Origin: Zymoseptoria tritici IPO323
Lineage: Eukaryota; Ascomycota; Dothideomycetes; Mycosphaerellales; Mycosphaerellaceae
Assembly (NCBI RefSeq): GCF_000219625.1
Contig: NC_018213.1
Coordinates: forward strand, 434,001-498,000
Direction of reading: 5' to 3'
DNA: 64,000 bases
Shown here: positions 24,173 through 35,611 of the stretch, one piece after another
How positions within the stretch are numbered: position 1 is the first letter of the stretch
Layout of the letters: each line of letters begins with the position of its first letter
Program-made: the position numbers and the translations under genes
Notes under the pieces: generated by a model
What the model was told of the DNA's origin: nothing
The model's database searches: none
Seen by the model: the letters and a program-made list of their open reading frames with translations, nothing else

Positions 24173-24211
24173 TTGTTTACTAGACCCTCTTCCTAATTTG
24201 GTCTAGGAAAC
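24173..24211. repeat. Palindromic motif, one of seven in the Gypsy element
   Basis: An inverted-repeat hairpin with arms TGTTTACTAGACC and GGTCTAGGAAACA. Related copies lie at 11673-11710, 16522-16560, 16715-16740, 16772-16800, 20450-20476 and 23910-23936. The consensus arms TTTGCTAGACC/GGTCTAGGAAA have a built-in GC/GG mismatch that gives each copy a direction; copies 11673 and 16522 point the other way. The 20450 copy lies inside the pol reading frame, the others between or beside genes. Confidence 0.8.
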
Positions 24212-24482
24212 ATCGCATCCTCGAAAGGTCGCACCTCTTAGACTGTTCTAGCTAGCTAGAGCCGAGAACTATATATCGCATTCTCGTACCGAGAACCTGG
24301 TGTTAGTAGATCTAGGCAGGGCTTATGTGCTCCCTAGTTCCAGTGCTAGGTTCGTAGCGATATTATCTGCTATTGCCTTAGAAAGCAACACTAAGGAGCG
24401 GTCGGACGATTAGTGCAATAGGGCGACGTTTCTTAGGGTATTCGCGACGCCTACGCTATAATAGCTAGTTAGTCTCGTTTCT

Positions 24483-25175
24483 TATAGCTATTCTATCGAG
24501 AGCGCGGGACGGCTTACGTAACCGAGTATTCTCTAATGTCTAGCATGTCTATTATAGCTACTACGGCGGTCGGTGAAGTTTTCTAGGTACTTAAGGGCTC
24601 TTTTTTTTTTACCCTGTTTCTCTTTCTTTTCTTTACGAGCGCCTCGTATAGGGTTTACCGCACGCCTAGCGTACCTACCTCGGTAGGTAGTCGGGCATAG
24701 GAAAAGCTATAGCCGTACGATTTTAGCCCTAGGAGGCTTGTTTTTACCCTATTTTGCATCCGCTAGAGTCGATATTATCTCCGTAGTAGTGTCGCGTTTT
24801 AAAGGCGTGTAGCTGAGCTCGGTAGCGTAGTCGCTCGTACAGGTATAGGAGCGATAATCTCTAATGTCTATTATATCTATTATAACCTTTACCGCGACCG
24901 GTGCGATATTCCAGGTACTTAAGGGGGCATATTTACTTGCTCTTCCTTCTTTTCGGAGCATGTAGGGCATAGCGGCCGCTAAACAAGAGATAAAATGCGG
25001 TCGCCGCTCGTCTCGCTTACCTTCACTAGTAGGTAGTCGGGCATAGGAAAAGCTATAGTAGTACGATTTTGGCCCTAGGAGGCTTGTTTTTACCCCAAAT
25101 CGCGCCTATTATAGTCGATATACTCTCCGCGATAGCGTCGCGCTTTAAGGGCGTGCATCCGAGTCCGGTAGCGCG
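24483..25175. repeat. ~346-bp direct repeat in the Gypsy leader
   Basis: The block beginning GTAGGTAGTCGGGCATAGG at 24683 recurs at 25029 (period 346) and stays similar for at least 150 bases, with a partial third unit upstream (around 24,540). It forms most of the untranslated leader between the 5' LTR and gag. Confidence 0.75.
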
Positions 25176-25381
25176 GTTGCATACATTAGTACGAGAGCGC
25201 TTTATACCGAGACTCTATGCGATGTTAGTGTCCCTTTTTTTTTTTTTTTTCATATACTCTTTCGCTCCCTCGGTTTCTTCCTTCTCCTTCTTAGGCTGTA
25301 TCGACGAGCTGCTCGGCGTAGGGTATGCAGCTCGGTAGGGTATAGGGAATGTGTGTATGTGTTCGTGTGTTCGTGTATTTA

Positions 25382-25495
25382 GGGTGTATTCGGTAGTAGA
25401 TCCAGCAATGTGCACACAGCGATTTGTGCATTAAGGTAGGGTGTATTCGGTAGTAGATCTAGCAATGTGCATATAGCGATTTGTGTATTAAGGTA
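25382..25495. repeat. 57-bp tandem duplication in the Gypsy leader
   Basis: Two adjacent copies starting GGGTGTATTCGGTAGTAG at 25382 and 25439. The second has more T/A at C/G positions, again RIP-like. Confidence 0.9.
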
Positions 25496-25721
25496 CTTTG
25501 TATTTTAAACTTAGACTTTAATCTTAGGTACTTAAGCCTACTGCCCTAGCTAAGGGGCAGAGGTATATTGTAATCCTTTCTTCGAGGGAGGGTATTCGTT
25601 GTATGCGTCGTAAGTACTCGTAAGGCGACCAGCGCTATTGTCGAGGTCGTAGCTACTCCGCACTTCCGCACTACTACCTACCCTTTATATATCCTCCTTC
25701 TCCGCTTTCGCGAAGGAAGGA

Positions 25722-25739
25722 GTCTTATATCGTCTACCA
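25722..25739 (-). other. Candidate primer-binding site of the Gypsy element
   Basis: Read on the minus strand, three T residues follow the 5' LTR, then TGGTAGACGATATAAGA. The initial TGG is complementary to a tRNA CCA end, and the position 0-4 nt from the LTR is canonical. The tRNA species was not identified. Confidence 0.5.
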
Positions 25740-25742
25740 AAA

Positions 25743-26048
25743 TGTAAGGGGGGAACTTCTAAAGGTTCCGATCTCCTGCGGATAGTAGTAGTGCGGATAT
25801 ATAGAGTAGCATAGGGGGCAAAAAGGGCGGTAAACTATACAATTAGAGTAAAAGGTAGGGGGGTAAAAGAGGTAGTATTAAGTGCTCTGTACTATTAGGC
25901 TTCGTGTGCGTGTCGAAGGTCCTTCCGGAGGTGCTAGTAGTCGGTGTCCTGTTCCTCCGTAGGTCGATGTTTTGATAATCCTTCGACCTGCACACGAAGC
26001 TGAAGCTAGATACAGACCACACGTAACAGTGCGATATTCCCCACTACA
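25743..26048 (-). repeat. LTR of the 15-kb Gypsy element (5' LTR in element sense)
   Basis: 306 bp, the partner of 11073-11378. It immediately precedes the GTAC duplication and the resumption of LINE copy 3. At most differing positions this copy carries T or A where the other has C or G, usually in CA/TG context, so it has been mutated somewhat more. Confidence 0.95.
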
Positions 26049-26052
26049 GTAC

Positions 26053-29000
26053 CTTATTAATCTCCCGTTGTCTTGCTATTTCGTATTAGGTTTTCCAGAC
26101 GCTAAAGAGATCGTCTTTTGCGTAGTTAGCCCTCTCGTGTTCTACGAAATGCTTGTATTGTTAGAGTCGATAATAGAGTAGTTGTATCTATATTCTCTGT
26201 CGTTTTTGCGGAAGTATCTCTCTCGAGTCCTCGTATCGGACTTCTCGCGTATCTAAAGGCGCGCTTTAGATAGCGAGTCTTATAGGGTAGTTTTCGGGTA
26301 GCTTTGCTACGCGTAGAGAGTATAAAATTAACTATCTCTCTAGGCGTAGATCCGGGGGGAAGAGATTTAACTCTACTTCGGACAGGATATTTAGGGCGGT
26401 ACGGAAAACGCCTAGGATCTTTCTACAAGCTTTACTTTATAGAGATACTAGAGGTTTTATACTCTTTTTCGACCGCTACTAAACTAGGGCCCTATAGTCT
26501 ACTATTATAGTAACGTAGGCTAGGTAGATCTTTCTTAACGATATAGAAGATAGACCGCGTTCGGTATTTGCTAGTCTTTCTAATCGATAAAATGCTGCTT
26601 ATGCTTATGCCGATCTTATTACAATATGCTCCTTAAAGGTAAGACCGGCGTCTAGCTAAATCCTAAGCTACCTTATCGCTTTCTTTGCCGGGCGAATAAT
26701 ATTACTGTTTAGAAGAATTACCGGGCAATTAGACCCTTTCCCTTTTAAAAAGTGTACTAGGTCTATCTTTGCTAGGTCGAAAGCAATCGAGTTCTTCTTT
26801 CCTAGGTCTATTAGCCTTCTTGCCTTATGTTCTAGTACCTTAGAGTTCTTCTTAAGGGACGTAGACGAGGTAGATAGTCTAATATCGTCGACGTAGGAAC
26901 TAGGAGTAACTCCTTATAGCGAGAAGAATATATCGCGCGTATAGATAAGAAAGAGGATAGGAGACATCGGGCTGCCTTACGGAACGCCGATCTCTACGTC
27001 CTAGAATTCCTGTATCTGTCCGTCGAATGCTATTCGTAGGCGTCTATTACTTATAAACGACTAAACCTAATATATAAGGCTATACGGAAGCCTTAACTAG
27101 ATTATTATTCTTAATAGTCGGTTCTTTATAACATAGTCGTATGCTCCTCTTACGTCGAGGAAGATAACTAAAGTCTTCTTTTTCTTTCTTTAATTCTCCT
27201 CGATTTCGTTCGTTAAGAGAAGTACTATATCGATAGCCGATTTCTTCTTTCGCCCTCCTAACTACGAGTCGTATAGAAGGGGCTTCGTCTCTGCGATAAT
27301 CCCTAGGCGTTTTGCAAGTATTCTCTCGCTAATCTTACCGAGATAGTTTAAGAGAAAGATAACTTGGTAGGCCTTAGGGACCGAATAGTCTAGTTTTCCC
27401 GGCTTTGCTAGAACTGCGCCTGTCGCAACTTTCTAGCATCGGGGGTAGTGTCCTTCGTCGAGTAGCCTACTATATATACGTAGAAAGGTAATAGGAATAG
27501 CGCCGTACGCTTTACTAATAATAGCTTGCGTAATACTATCTAGGCCCGGCGTTTTTCCTTTTACTATCTTCGTACTATAGGCGGTAGCGAGTTCCTCTTT
27601 AGTTAGCGTAGTCTAGCCCTAATCCCCGGCTATATACGCTTCCTAACGGCTAGGTAGAGGTTCTTCGGTAGGAGGGCGCGGAAATAAGGCTTCGGAGAAG
27701 GCCTTACATTTCCCCTCGAAAGAATCTTTATTATTTATTATAGGTATCTGTCTTCGGCTACTATTCCTAGTATAGGACATAGCTTTAAAGATAGATTTCG
27801 AGTCTTCTTTTTTAAGGAAAGCGTTCTAGTAGTTCTTCTTAGCTGTTTTAATAGCTTAGAAGTACTCGTTTCTCGCTTTCGTATACGCCTCTTTCTCGTC
27901 TAGCGTCGGCGTACGTCTGTAGGTAAAGGTCTGTCTATATGTTCTAGACATTATATAGCGTAGTATGCGTAGCTCTCTATTCTACTAAGGTTTTGCGTAG
28001 GCGTGTACTACTTTCTCTAGGATTGCTCCCCGTATCGATTCGGTAATATACGAGGTAAAGGAGTCTACGATGTTGTTAAGGGAGTTCGTATAGTTAATAG
28101 ACGTCGCCTTGCTTATTAGGAGATCTGTAAACAGTTCCTAATCCGCGGAAGCTATATCTAGAACTACTTTCTTCTATTAGGCTCGATCTTGCGCGCTAAT
28201 AAGGTCTATAGATATAGCCTTATAGTCTAAGCCTATCGGAATCGTTCTCTAATCGATTTCTTTCGTAGATAAGGATCCTCTTATAAACGTAAGGTCTAGG
28301 ACCGACTCTGCGTCTAGGTGCGGCCTATAGAAGGTCCCGACACCTATCGTATTATATAGAGTAAAGCCCTAGTCTTCTATCTACTCTATAAATTCGCGGG
28401 CACTAGTAGTATCCTTTCCCCTCGGATCCTAGGACGGGTGTCTAAGGTTAAAGTCTCTTACTAGTAGAGTATTTAGAAGGAATATATTGCGTAGAGAGTA
28501 GAGGCTTCTCTCTATTGTTCGTCGGTTTTGCGGGTTCTCGGTATCCTAAAGGTCCTTCTCGTTATAGAGATTAACTATCTAGATCTTGTTGCCCTTTTTG
28601 TCTAAAATAACAAAGGAAAGTATGTCGCTATCGTCTAATAAAATAGGAGAGATATTAACGTTAAGTCTTATGCTAATATATAGTATTGTTCTTAGCCGGA
28701 TCGTCGAATCCGTAGTCGTTAGGAATAGCTAGTTATAATCCCGGTGTGCGATAGATCTTGTCTTTTTGTAGCCTGTTATTAGGTCTTTTATAGTCTATAG
28801 TTCCTAGACTAGTAGAAGGTCGGCTTTCTGCTTAACCGCGACGTCTAAGGTAGACTCTATAGCCTCGATAGATCAGTTAAGATTAACGTAGAAAATCCGT
28901 AGAGAGTGTTCTAACATATAGAACGTTCTAGGGGCCTCCCTTTCTGTTATATACGATCCCTCGCCTTCTTAACTCTTAGGCTGTCCGCGCCTACGTATAG

Positions 29001-31060
29001 ACGGTTTTAAATAGCCCTTTTTGCCTCCTCCTCGGTAGTAAAACCTACTAGAACTATCGCCCTAGTAAGAGTCCTTCTTCTCTCTTCGTTTGTTAGCTAA
29101 ATCGGGGTGCCTGCGAGTTTAAGACCTCTATTAAAGGTCTTAATTTCTCGTTAAATGTCCTATAGGCCCGTTAGCGTGTTAAAGTTCGCGGTCGAGACGC
29201 TATAGACTACGACCTTATGCTAGAGAGAGTCCTTTATTACCTATACCTCGCCTACGATATCGGTAATCTTAGTAAGGCTATCGATCGTTCGTTAGCGGGC
29301 TTTCTCTATTATAAAGTTTAGGACAATATTACCCCGAACTAATTTCTTTATCGTAAGGATAGCTAGCTCTTAGTCTTCGCCTTTAAGAGCGTCGTTAATT
29401 TTGTCTCGGGTTGCGATCTAGTCGAGTTCCTTCTCTTTATCCTTTAGTACAAGGATAAGAGGCATCGGTTCTACTTGTTCTTTCGGCTTGCTAGCCCTCT
29501 AGGAGACGGTCGTCTACTATTGTTGTTATTGTTGTTATTATTATATTATCTTTGTTGTCGAGGAGGTAGAGGTAGAGGTAGCGGATCCGCTATCTCCCTT
29601 AATAACGTCTGCGAAAGTAGGCTTCTTCGCCTATGCTACTAGTTTCTTTATTATCGTTTCTAAGTTCGAGACTTGCTTTGCGAGGATTTAGGACGTTATC
29701 CTAAAGTCTGTATACTTAGTAAAGTGCCGAAAGACTTCGAGAAGGTCGAGAACCCGGGTTTGTTCTTCTAGAATCCCGCCTAGATCCCCTACCGCTTCGA
29801 CTAATAGCTATCGGGCTTATAGGATCTTCTCGTTCGCAGGCGTGCGAGAGAGTGTTTATTTCTTTCCGAGAGAAGGGCTACGAGTCGGGAAGCTACTAAA
29901 TTCGAAGGGGTTTTGCCTTTTCCTAGGTAGGAAAGGAATGTCGGTTCTTTTTAGTAGTTCCTTCGGTAACGGCAGGGTTTTAAGAGACTTAAACGTAACT
30001 TCCTCGTCCCCTCTAGCTGTAGCTTTTAGAGTCTAAGGGGCTAAGCTTATGTCTATTATTTCCGTCTCGGTAGACATTATCTTATTATTGTTATTTGTTA
30101 TTTAAAAAGAGGCTTAGCAGTCTTACGCCGAGAGGGCTGCTTGTTCGTCTCTATTTCTAATCGCGTTTAGGTCCTAGCCTACTTACGATACTAGGGCACT
30201 CTTCTCCCTACTATACAAAGTAGGAGTATAGGAGAAGGTATACTTTAAAGAGGAGAGAAGAGATATATAAATATACCTCTACTTTTAGGAAGTACTTTAG
30301 CCTGTAGCAACGTGCGTCTTTATAGCAGGCTTTAGAGGCGTTCTACGGGTAGCTGTAGCAGGTTCGGGACAACCTTTGTCTCTAGGGAAAGGTAGGCCTA
30401 TACTCTATATAAAGTATCTAGCTATATAGCTAGTACTACTACTCTAATCCCTAAAGGTGCAAATTCGTCCTTACTAAACTATACTGCTCCTTTAGCTTCC
30501 TCTCTCGGCGGCGTAGGACAACAGGTAACTCTAGTATAGAGAGAACTAAGTATATATGTATATTTGTATATCCTAGGAACACTGCTCTTGTTTAGCCTTT
30601 AGCTCTTTTAAAATTCGACTAAATTAGGCGTTTAATAGCTAGAATAAAAGCTCTCGTCGAGGGCTTTTAAACGGGCTACATAGCGTCCGAATCGGCGGCG
30701 TATTAGTTATGTTGTAGTGTATTAAAGTGTTATAGTACAGGTTATAAACCTTCCTTATATAATGCCCTAAACAGGGAATATTTCGAGTGTAGGGGAGGTA
30801 AGGTCGGAATAAGGTTTCGGAGGTAGGGGCCAAATCCCGGAGTTTAGGGTCCAAATTTGCACCCTAAAGGGGGCAACAAGGTAAATCTTTAACCTCTAGT
30901 AGCAGCGTAGGTTTTAAGGGCAGCAGGGTAAATGCGGGTTCGTTGGAACGGCCTTGATAAGGGCTTTCGAATAGTGCGTGTTTGGTAATAATCGGGTTAA
31001 TATTAGGTGTGCAATAGAAGTGCGGATGTCGATGTAAGATGAGTCGCTCTCCTTAATTCG
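26053..31060 (-). mobile_element. LINE copy 3, 5' segment (RT, APE, ORF1, leader)
   Basis: The remainder of LINE copy 3 on the other side of the Gypsy insertion. It carries the RT (YVDDI-type box near 26,905), the endonuclease (near 28,450), ORF1 (start ATG about 30,077) and the 5' leader. The reconstructed length is about 5,600 bp. Its 5' end extends about 25 bp further than copy 2, which suggests copy 2 is very slightly truncated. Heavier in its TA content than LINE copy 4, as expected for an older insertion. Confidence 0.9.
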
Positions 31061-31073
31061 CCGAGGCGACTAT

Positions 31074-31871
31074 ATATAGAGCGAGAAACTCGGGCTAGAA
31101 GTCCCTTAAAAAACATCTTTATGCGAGAGACATTATCGAGCTAGTTTAGTTACAGACATCTAGCAATCGCTTTAAAGTGTCTATAGAATGTAAGAAGCTC
31201 CTCGTTACTAGTAGTCTCGTAACGACTAGATTGCCGAGCTACTAGCTGCTTAAGAAACGACCGGTCCTTAGTCCTTACCGCAGAATTAAACTAACGCTAA
31301 GCAAGAAGGGCCTTAGTCTTAAATATAGACTAGTCGCTATTAGTAAAGGCGTCGAATAACTTAAACTACGAACGTAGCATAGGGACATAGTACTTAATAG
31401 TCTTGCGGATCTTCTTACGATCCGGCAGTTTAGATAGGTCGTAGTAGTCCTTAAAGAGGTCTTCGATATTCTCGAAGAAGGTAGTTATATTGGCACCGTT
31501 AAAGAGGGGAGCGTCGGTACTTCCGGGCATTAGCATTAAAGGGGCAAGACGAACGAATAGTGCTATAGTATTGCGTCTTCTAGTAGCTATAGGCTTGCGT
31601 ATATAGTCGGCTATATTACTACTCTCGAAGGTAACCTCTAGCCTATCGGTAGAGTCCGAGAGTATAACGTCGCCCTTCGGTTTACGTATAACCTAGTTAG
31701 GGCTAATCCCTTTAGTAAGCTTAGTCGAATCTAGGCCGTCTTAGCTAGGTATAGTCGGATTAGTACCTTAAGAAGACTCCGAGCTATCCTTACTTAAGGA
31801 AGGGCTAGTTTTAGTACGAGCGGCAGAAGAAGCCGTAGCCTTAGTAGGGTCGTTAGTGTTACCTAAAGACA
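31074..31871 (-). pseudogene. Gag-like gene of an older LTR retroelement, split by LINE copy 3
   Basis: Minus-strand frame from an ATG at 31871 (MSLGNTNDPTKATASSAARTK). It has a recognisable capsid-type block, PLFNGANITTFFENIEDLF (near 31,460-31,510), with LPDRKKIRKTIKYYVP after it. This pattern is typical of Gypsy/Copia gag proteins of ascomycetes. RIP stops interrupt it. It continues across LINE copy 3 at 10465-9952. No pol of the same element is visible, so this is an old fragment. Confidence 0.75.
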
Positions 31872-33390
31872 TAGCGATTAGTGTCGGTAAGGTTTAAAAT
31901 AAGAGGGGGTATAAACTACGAAATAAGGGAGCTAAGGTATCGTTAACTAATTAGTGTAGAAGGCGATAATTCCTCGAAATGTCGGGCATACATAAGGAGG
32001 TATTTAAGTACAAATGCTCGGTTCTATAAGATTCTTTAATATAGTCGGTACGTTCCCTACTTGGAAGGTAATCTATAAACCGTAATATTAAGAGCCGGCT
32101 CTAAACAGCGATATCCTTACTAAGTTAGGCCCTTAGACTACTCGATCCTTAATAGCAAACGAGGTATTATAGATCGAGTAGTAATCTTGCTAGTAAAATG
32201 TGTAGTAATAAGCGATCGCCGGAAAGTATCGGAGGAATATAGGAATCGACGATTATAGTCGCCGGTTCCTTAGAGAAGAAGTATTATATCGATCGCGAGG
32301 CATCTAGTTTTTAGGGTTTTTAGCATGCCTACGCTCTAGGTATCTAGTAATTCTAGTTAGATTTTATCTAGTTTCTTCGTATCTTCGAGGTATACTATTA
32401 ATCCGTAATTCCTATAATTCTTAAGCCGTATATAAACTACGCTACGAGTGGACGTACATTTAGGTTTTCTAGTAACAGTAACAATGTATAAACCGTACTA
32501 TAGATTCGGTACGCGTTTAGGTTTCCTTAATTCCTTAATCTCGAGTAGACTATACTACGTACGAGCATACGTCCGTCTATACCTTACAATTTATAGTAAT
32601 GCACTATAGTACGAGCGGGTGTACGTACACCGTCTTTAAATTAGAGGTGTCCTTAAGCCTTAACTTTAAATAAACTATAATTCGAGCGACTATACGTTTA
32701 GTAACCGTAACCTTAAACATTAAGAGATTACCTCGTACTCTATGTTAGCGCACTATAGTACGAGCGGGTATATATACGCCGTCTTTAGAGTAGAGGTAAA
32801 CTATAAGCCTTATATAAACTACACTACGAGCGGGTGTGCGTTTAGGTTTCCTTAAGCCTTAAATAAGCTATAATACGAGTAACTATGCGCCTAGTGTTCT
32901 TAAATGTACTATATTTCTAGTAACCTTATATAAGCTATACTATAGATTCGGTATACGCTTAGGTTTCCTTAATTTAAGTGCTTCTACTTCGCCCTATTAA
33001 TAGCCTATAGTACGAACGAGTGTACGACTACCGTCTTCGGTACGAGTAAAGCTTCTATATGCCGCGTGTCTTTCTTAGTACTATATATCCGAGTCCTTAA
33101 GGGGTGCGCCCGTAGATCCGAGTTTTCCTATAACTATTATATATAATATAGACGACTTATGCACTTACCGAGTATGCCCTTTCCTTCGTATAAAGGAGCC
33201 GTAAAGAGTCTTACATCGTCTACTAGAAATGTAGTAGGTAGAATCGACTACTACTAACCTAAGGCACTAAGAGGTAAGTGCATAAGTGCCTTAAGGGCGC
33301 GGTATCGAGCGTAGAATTACATTAAGAAATAAGTAGTAGCTATAAAGTATATTAAGTGCTACCGACGACCAGTAATGTTGTTGTTAGATC
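31872..33390. other. RIP-degraded spacer with degenerate repeats
   Basis: About 1.5 kb without a supportable reading frame. Between about 32,400 and 33,040 a motif like TATAxxACGAGCGGGTGTACG, often followed by TTTAGGTTTCCTTAA, recurs at least eight times (for example near 32,440, 32,605, 32,755, 32,810 and 33,005) with irregular 50-90 base spacing. It could be the control region or LTR of an old element. Confidence 0.5.
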
Positions 33391-33400
33391 CTTAAAAAAA

Positions 33401-35611
33401 GGAAGAATCCGACTACTATACATCGCTAAGACCTAAAACTACGCTATACCGTAAACTATATTTAGCACTATTTGCCCTATAACAACCTTTAGAAAGTTAG
33501 ACGCCGTAGGATAGAAACACGTCTATAAAGACGAGGCTATTTCGTTAGAAGACGCCGAAGCTATCGAGTTATAGATTATATAGGGACTTAAGGATAAATA
33601 CTACCTCGTACACCCGAACGCGCCCCTCGTAGTAGTTACCCTAGCTCGTAAGAAAGCGGCTAAAAAAGTAGCCGCGCTAAAAGCTAAAGCGGCCGCGCTA
33701 TCGAAAGCCGCAATTACGAACGCGGTAAACGCCGCGGCGCTAATTACTATAAGTATGCCGCTACCGCCGCTACCGGCGACGAAGAAGGTAAAGCCGTACC
33801 TACTTACGACTAGCTAGCTAATGTCCGATCTTTAGAGGAAGAAGTATACTAACTTTGCTAAACTTATCGAAGCATTCTAAGTCGACGAGAAAGGTAGAGA
33901 TTTCCTTAATATCGCGTACCTCGTAATATACTACGGAGTTTTTGCCTTTCCGGTATAGTAGTTACTTACTCCTCTTACTAGAGGCGTTTAGTTACGACGT
34001 TTTGACTAAGTAATACGGTAGGTAGAGAACTGTTTTAACTATCGTGCGCTATAGGACGTACTCGACTACCTACGTACTAACTACGCCGGTCCTATTAACT
34101 AGAACCTAGGCTTCTATATACTAGCCTAGGTCTACCTCGAAGAATTTATCGTTAGCCCTATCCTGTACGTAATCTAAGATAGCAACGAGTTAATAAACGC
34201 TATCTTCGCCTACGTCGACAACTTCTCTACGCTTACTACCGAGACGTAGAAACAAGTTTTCGGGATAATTAAGTTTTTCCGCCCTAACTTCGAAGTACTA
34301 GTAGACTACCTTAAAGATCTCGACGAGAATTTAAACAACATCGCGCGTCTACCGGTAGTAAACAACGAGGCCTAAAAGGACGAAATCGAGTTCCGTATAG
34401 TAGTATTTAGGAACCTAGATAGAGAAGTTAACTAGCTAAATCTAATCGCCGAAGGTATAGCCGGGGACGAATAGCGCTAATTCGACCCGAGGTAGGCGTC
34501 TACTAACGCTACCCTCTCCTATTTAGCGATAAGAATCGACATACTACTAGAACTCGTCCTACTTATAAAGTAGCTAGAAGACATCTAAGCTGTTATACGC
34601 TTCTACCGTATATAGTACAGCCTAGCCGTAATTAGAGGATAGACTATAATAAGTACTAAAGACGACATTAATAGATAGGTTACGACGATTATCTAAGCTA
34701 TTCTATTAATAGACTCTAAGAGTATTAAGTTGTTCCTCTACCTAATCGTAGGCAAGATCGTTTACGTTAGTACCGGCGCCCCTATTACCGTAGAAAAAGC
34801 GGTCGCCGTACTAAAGTAGAAGAAGAACGACCCGGCTAGCTTCGCTAAGCTTATCGCCGTAAATAGGGCTACGCTAGGAAAGTTCGGTACCGCGTCTACT
34901 ATAGCCCTAACGGATCTGTCCCGGGCCTTTACCGACATCTTAATACGTTTAGATAAGCTACCGACCCCGGCGGTAGCGGAGCTTCTTAAGTAGGGCCTCG
35001 CTATTCTACTAAATTAGGCCCTATTCTAGTATAGTAGTAAGACATCGAAGTAGCTCCTTAACTATAAACTTATTAGGGGAACAATATACGAGTAGCTTAC
35101 CCTCTATAACCGTAAGCTATACCTCGAGATAGACGACTAGCTTAAACTATATATTACCCTAGAACTTCGCCTAAGACAGTCTTAACTACTTATCTTAGCT
35201 TTTATTACTCGATAGTACCTCGCGTCCGCTCGGTCGATAGCTCTATAGAACTACGATAAGTAAATAGCGAGTTTCGTAGTAGATATAGAAGACATCGAAG
35301 ACGCCTATCTTCCCGAACTAGTCTAAACCGCGTCTACTTAAGTAAACGCCGCTACTCTAGCGTCTTTTAACAACCTCGACTAAGACATAGCCGACGCTAC
35401 CGAGGTAGAACTACTAATTCCCGACAATCTTATAGACGATATTAAAGAGCTTATGCCGTAACTAGGCGACGCTACCGTAGTAGACGCTACTAAAGTAGAA
35501 CTACTAATTCCCGACATAAACGACGTTAACCTTATAGAGGACATTTAAGGGCTTATACTACTACTAGGACAGAAGCATCCTACCCCGTCGATAGATCGAA
35601 GTAACGAGTAA
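33401..35611 (+). pseudogene. Unknown 2.2-kb frame broken only by RIP-type stops
   Basis: A single plus-strand frame (codon phase checked near 33,659, 34,748 and 35,402) runs about 730 codons, interrupted by many TAG/TAA codons but with no frameshift I could detect. An Ala/Lys-rich stretch lies near 33,650-33,720 and a Pro-rich stretch follows at 33,760. The middle is rich in Leu, Ile, Tyr and Asp (LGFYILAQVYLEE-like, near 34,110). Near the C-terminus an acidic unit, VELLIPD followed by LIDDI or LIEDI, occurs twice (35,405 and 35,500). I do not recognise the family. It may belong to an unidentified mobile element. Confidence 0.5.

Larger units (their letters stand above)
11073..26048 (-). mobile_element. 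Full-length 15-kb Ty3/Gypsy element with an extra ORF
   Basis: A complete LTR retrotransposon on the minus strand, 14,976 bp including a nested LINE. It has two 306-bp LTRs (TG...CA ends), a 4-bp GTAC target duplication (11069-11072, 26049-26052), a candidate primer-binding site beside the 5' LTR (25739 leftward) and a polypurine tract beside the 3' LTR (11379-11392). Order in its own direction: LTR, ~2-kb leader with tandem repeats, gag, protease, RT/RNaseH, integrase, a repeat-rich spacer, an additional ~900-codon frame, LTR. Even without the 1.2-kb LINE the element is about 13.8 kb, far longer than a typical 5-7-kb Gypsy. All frames are RIP-degraded. Confidence 0.93.

Noticed and set aside
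25731..25739. A tRNA gene suggested by CGTCTACCA
   Set aside because: No cloverleaf can be formed; it is better read as the primer-binding site complement beside the LTR.
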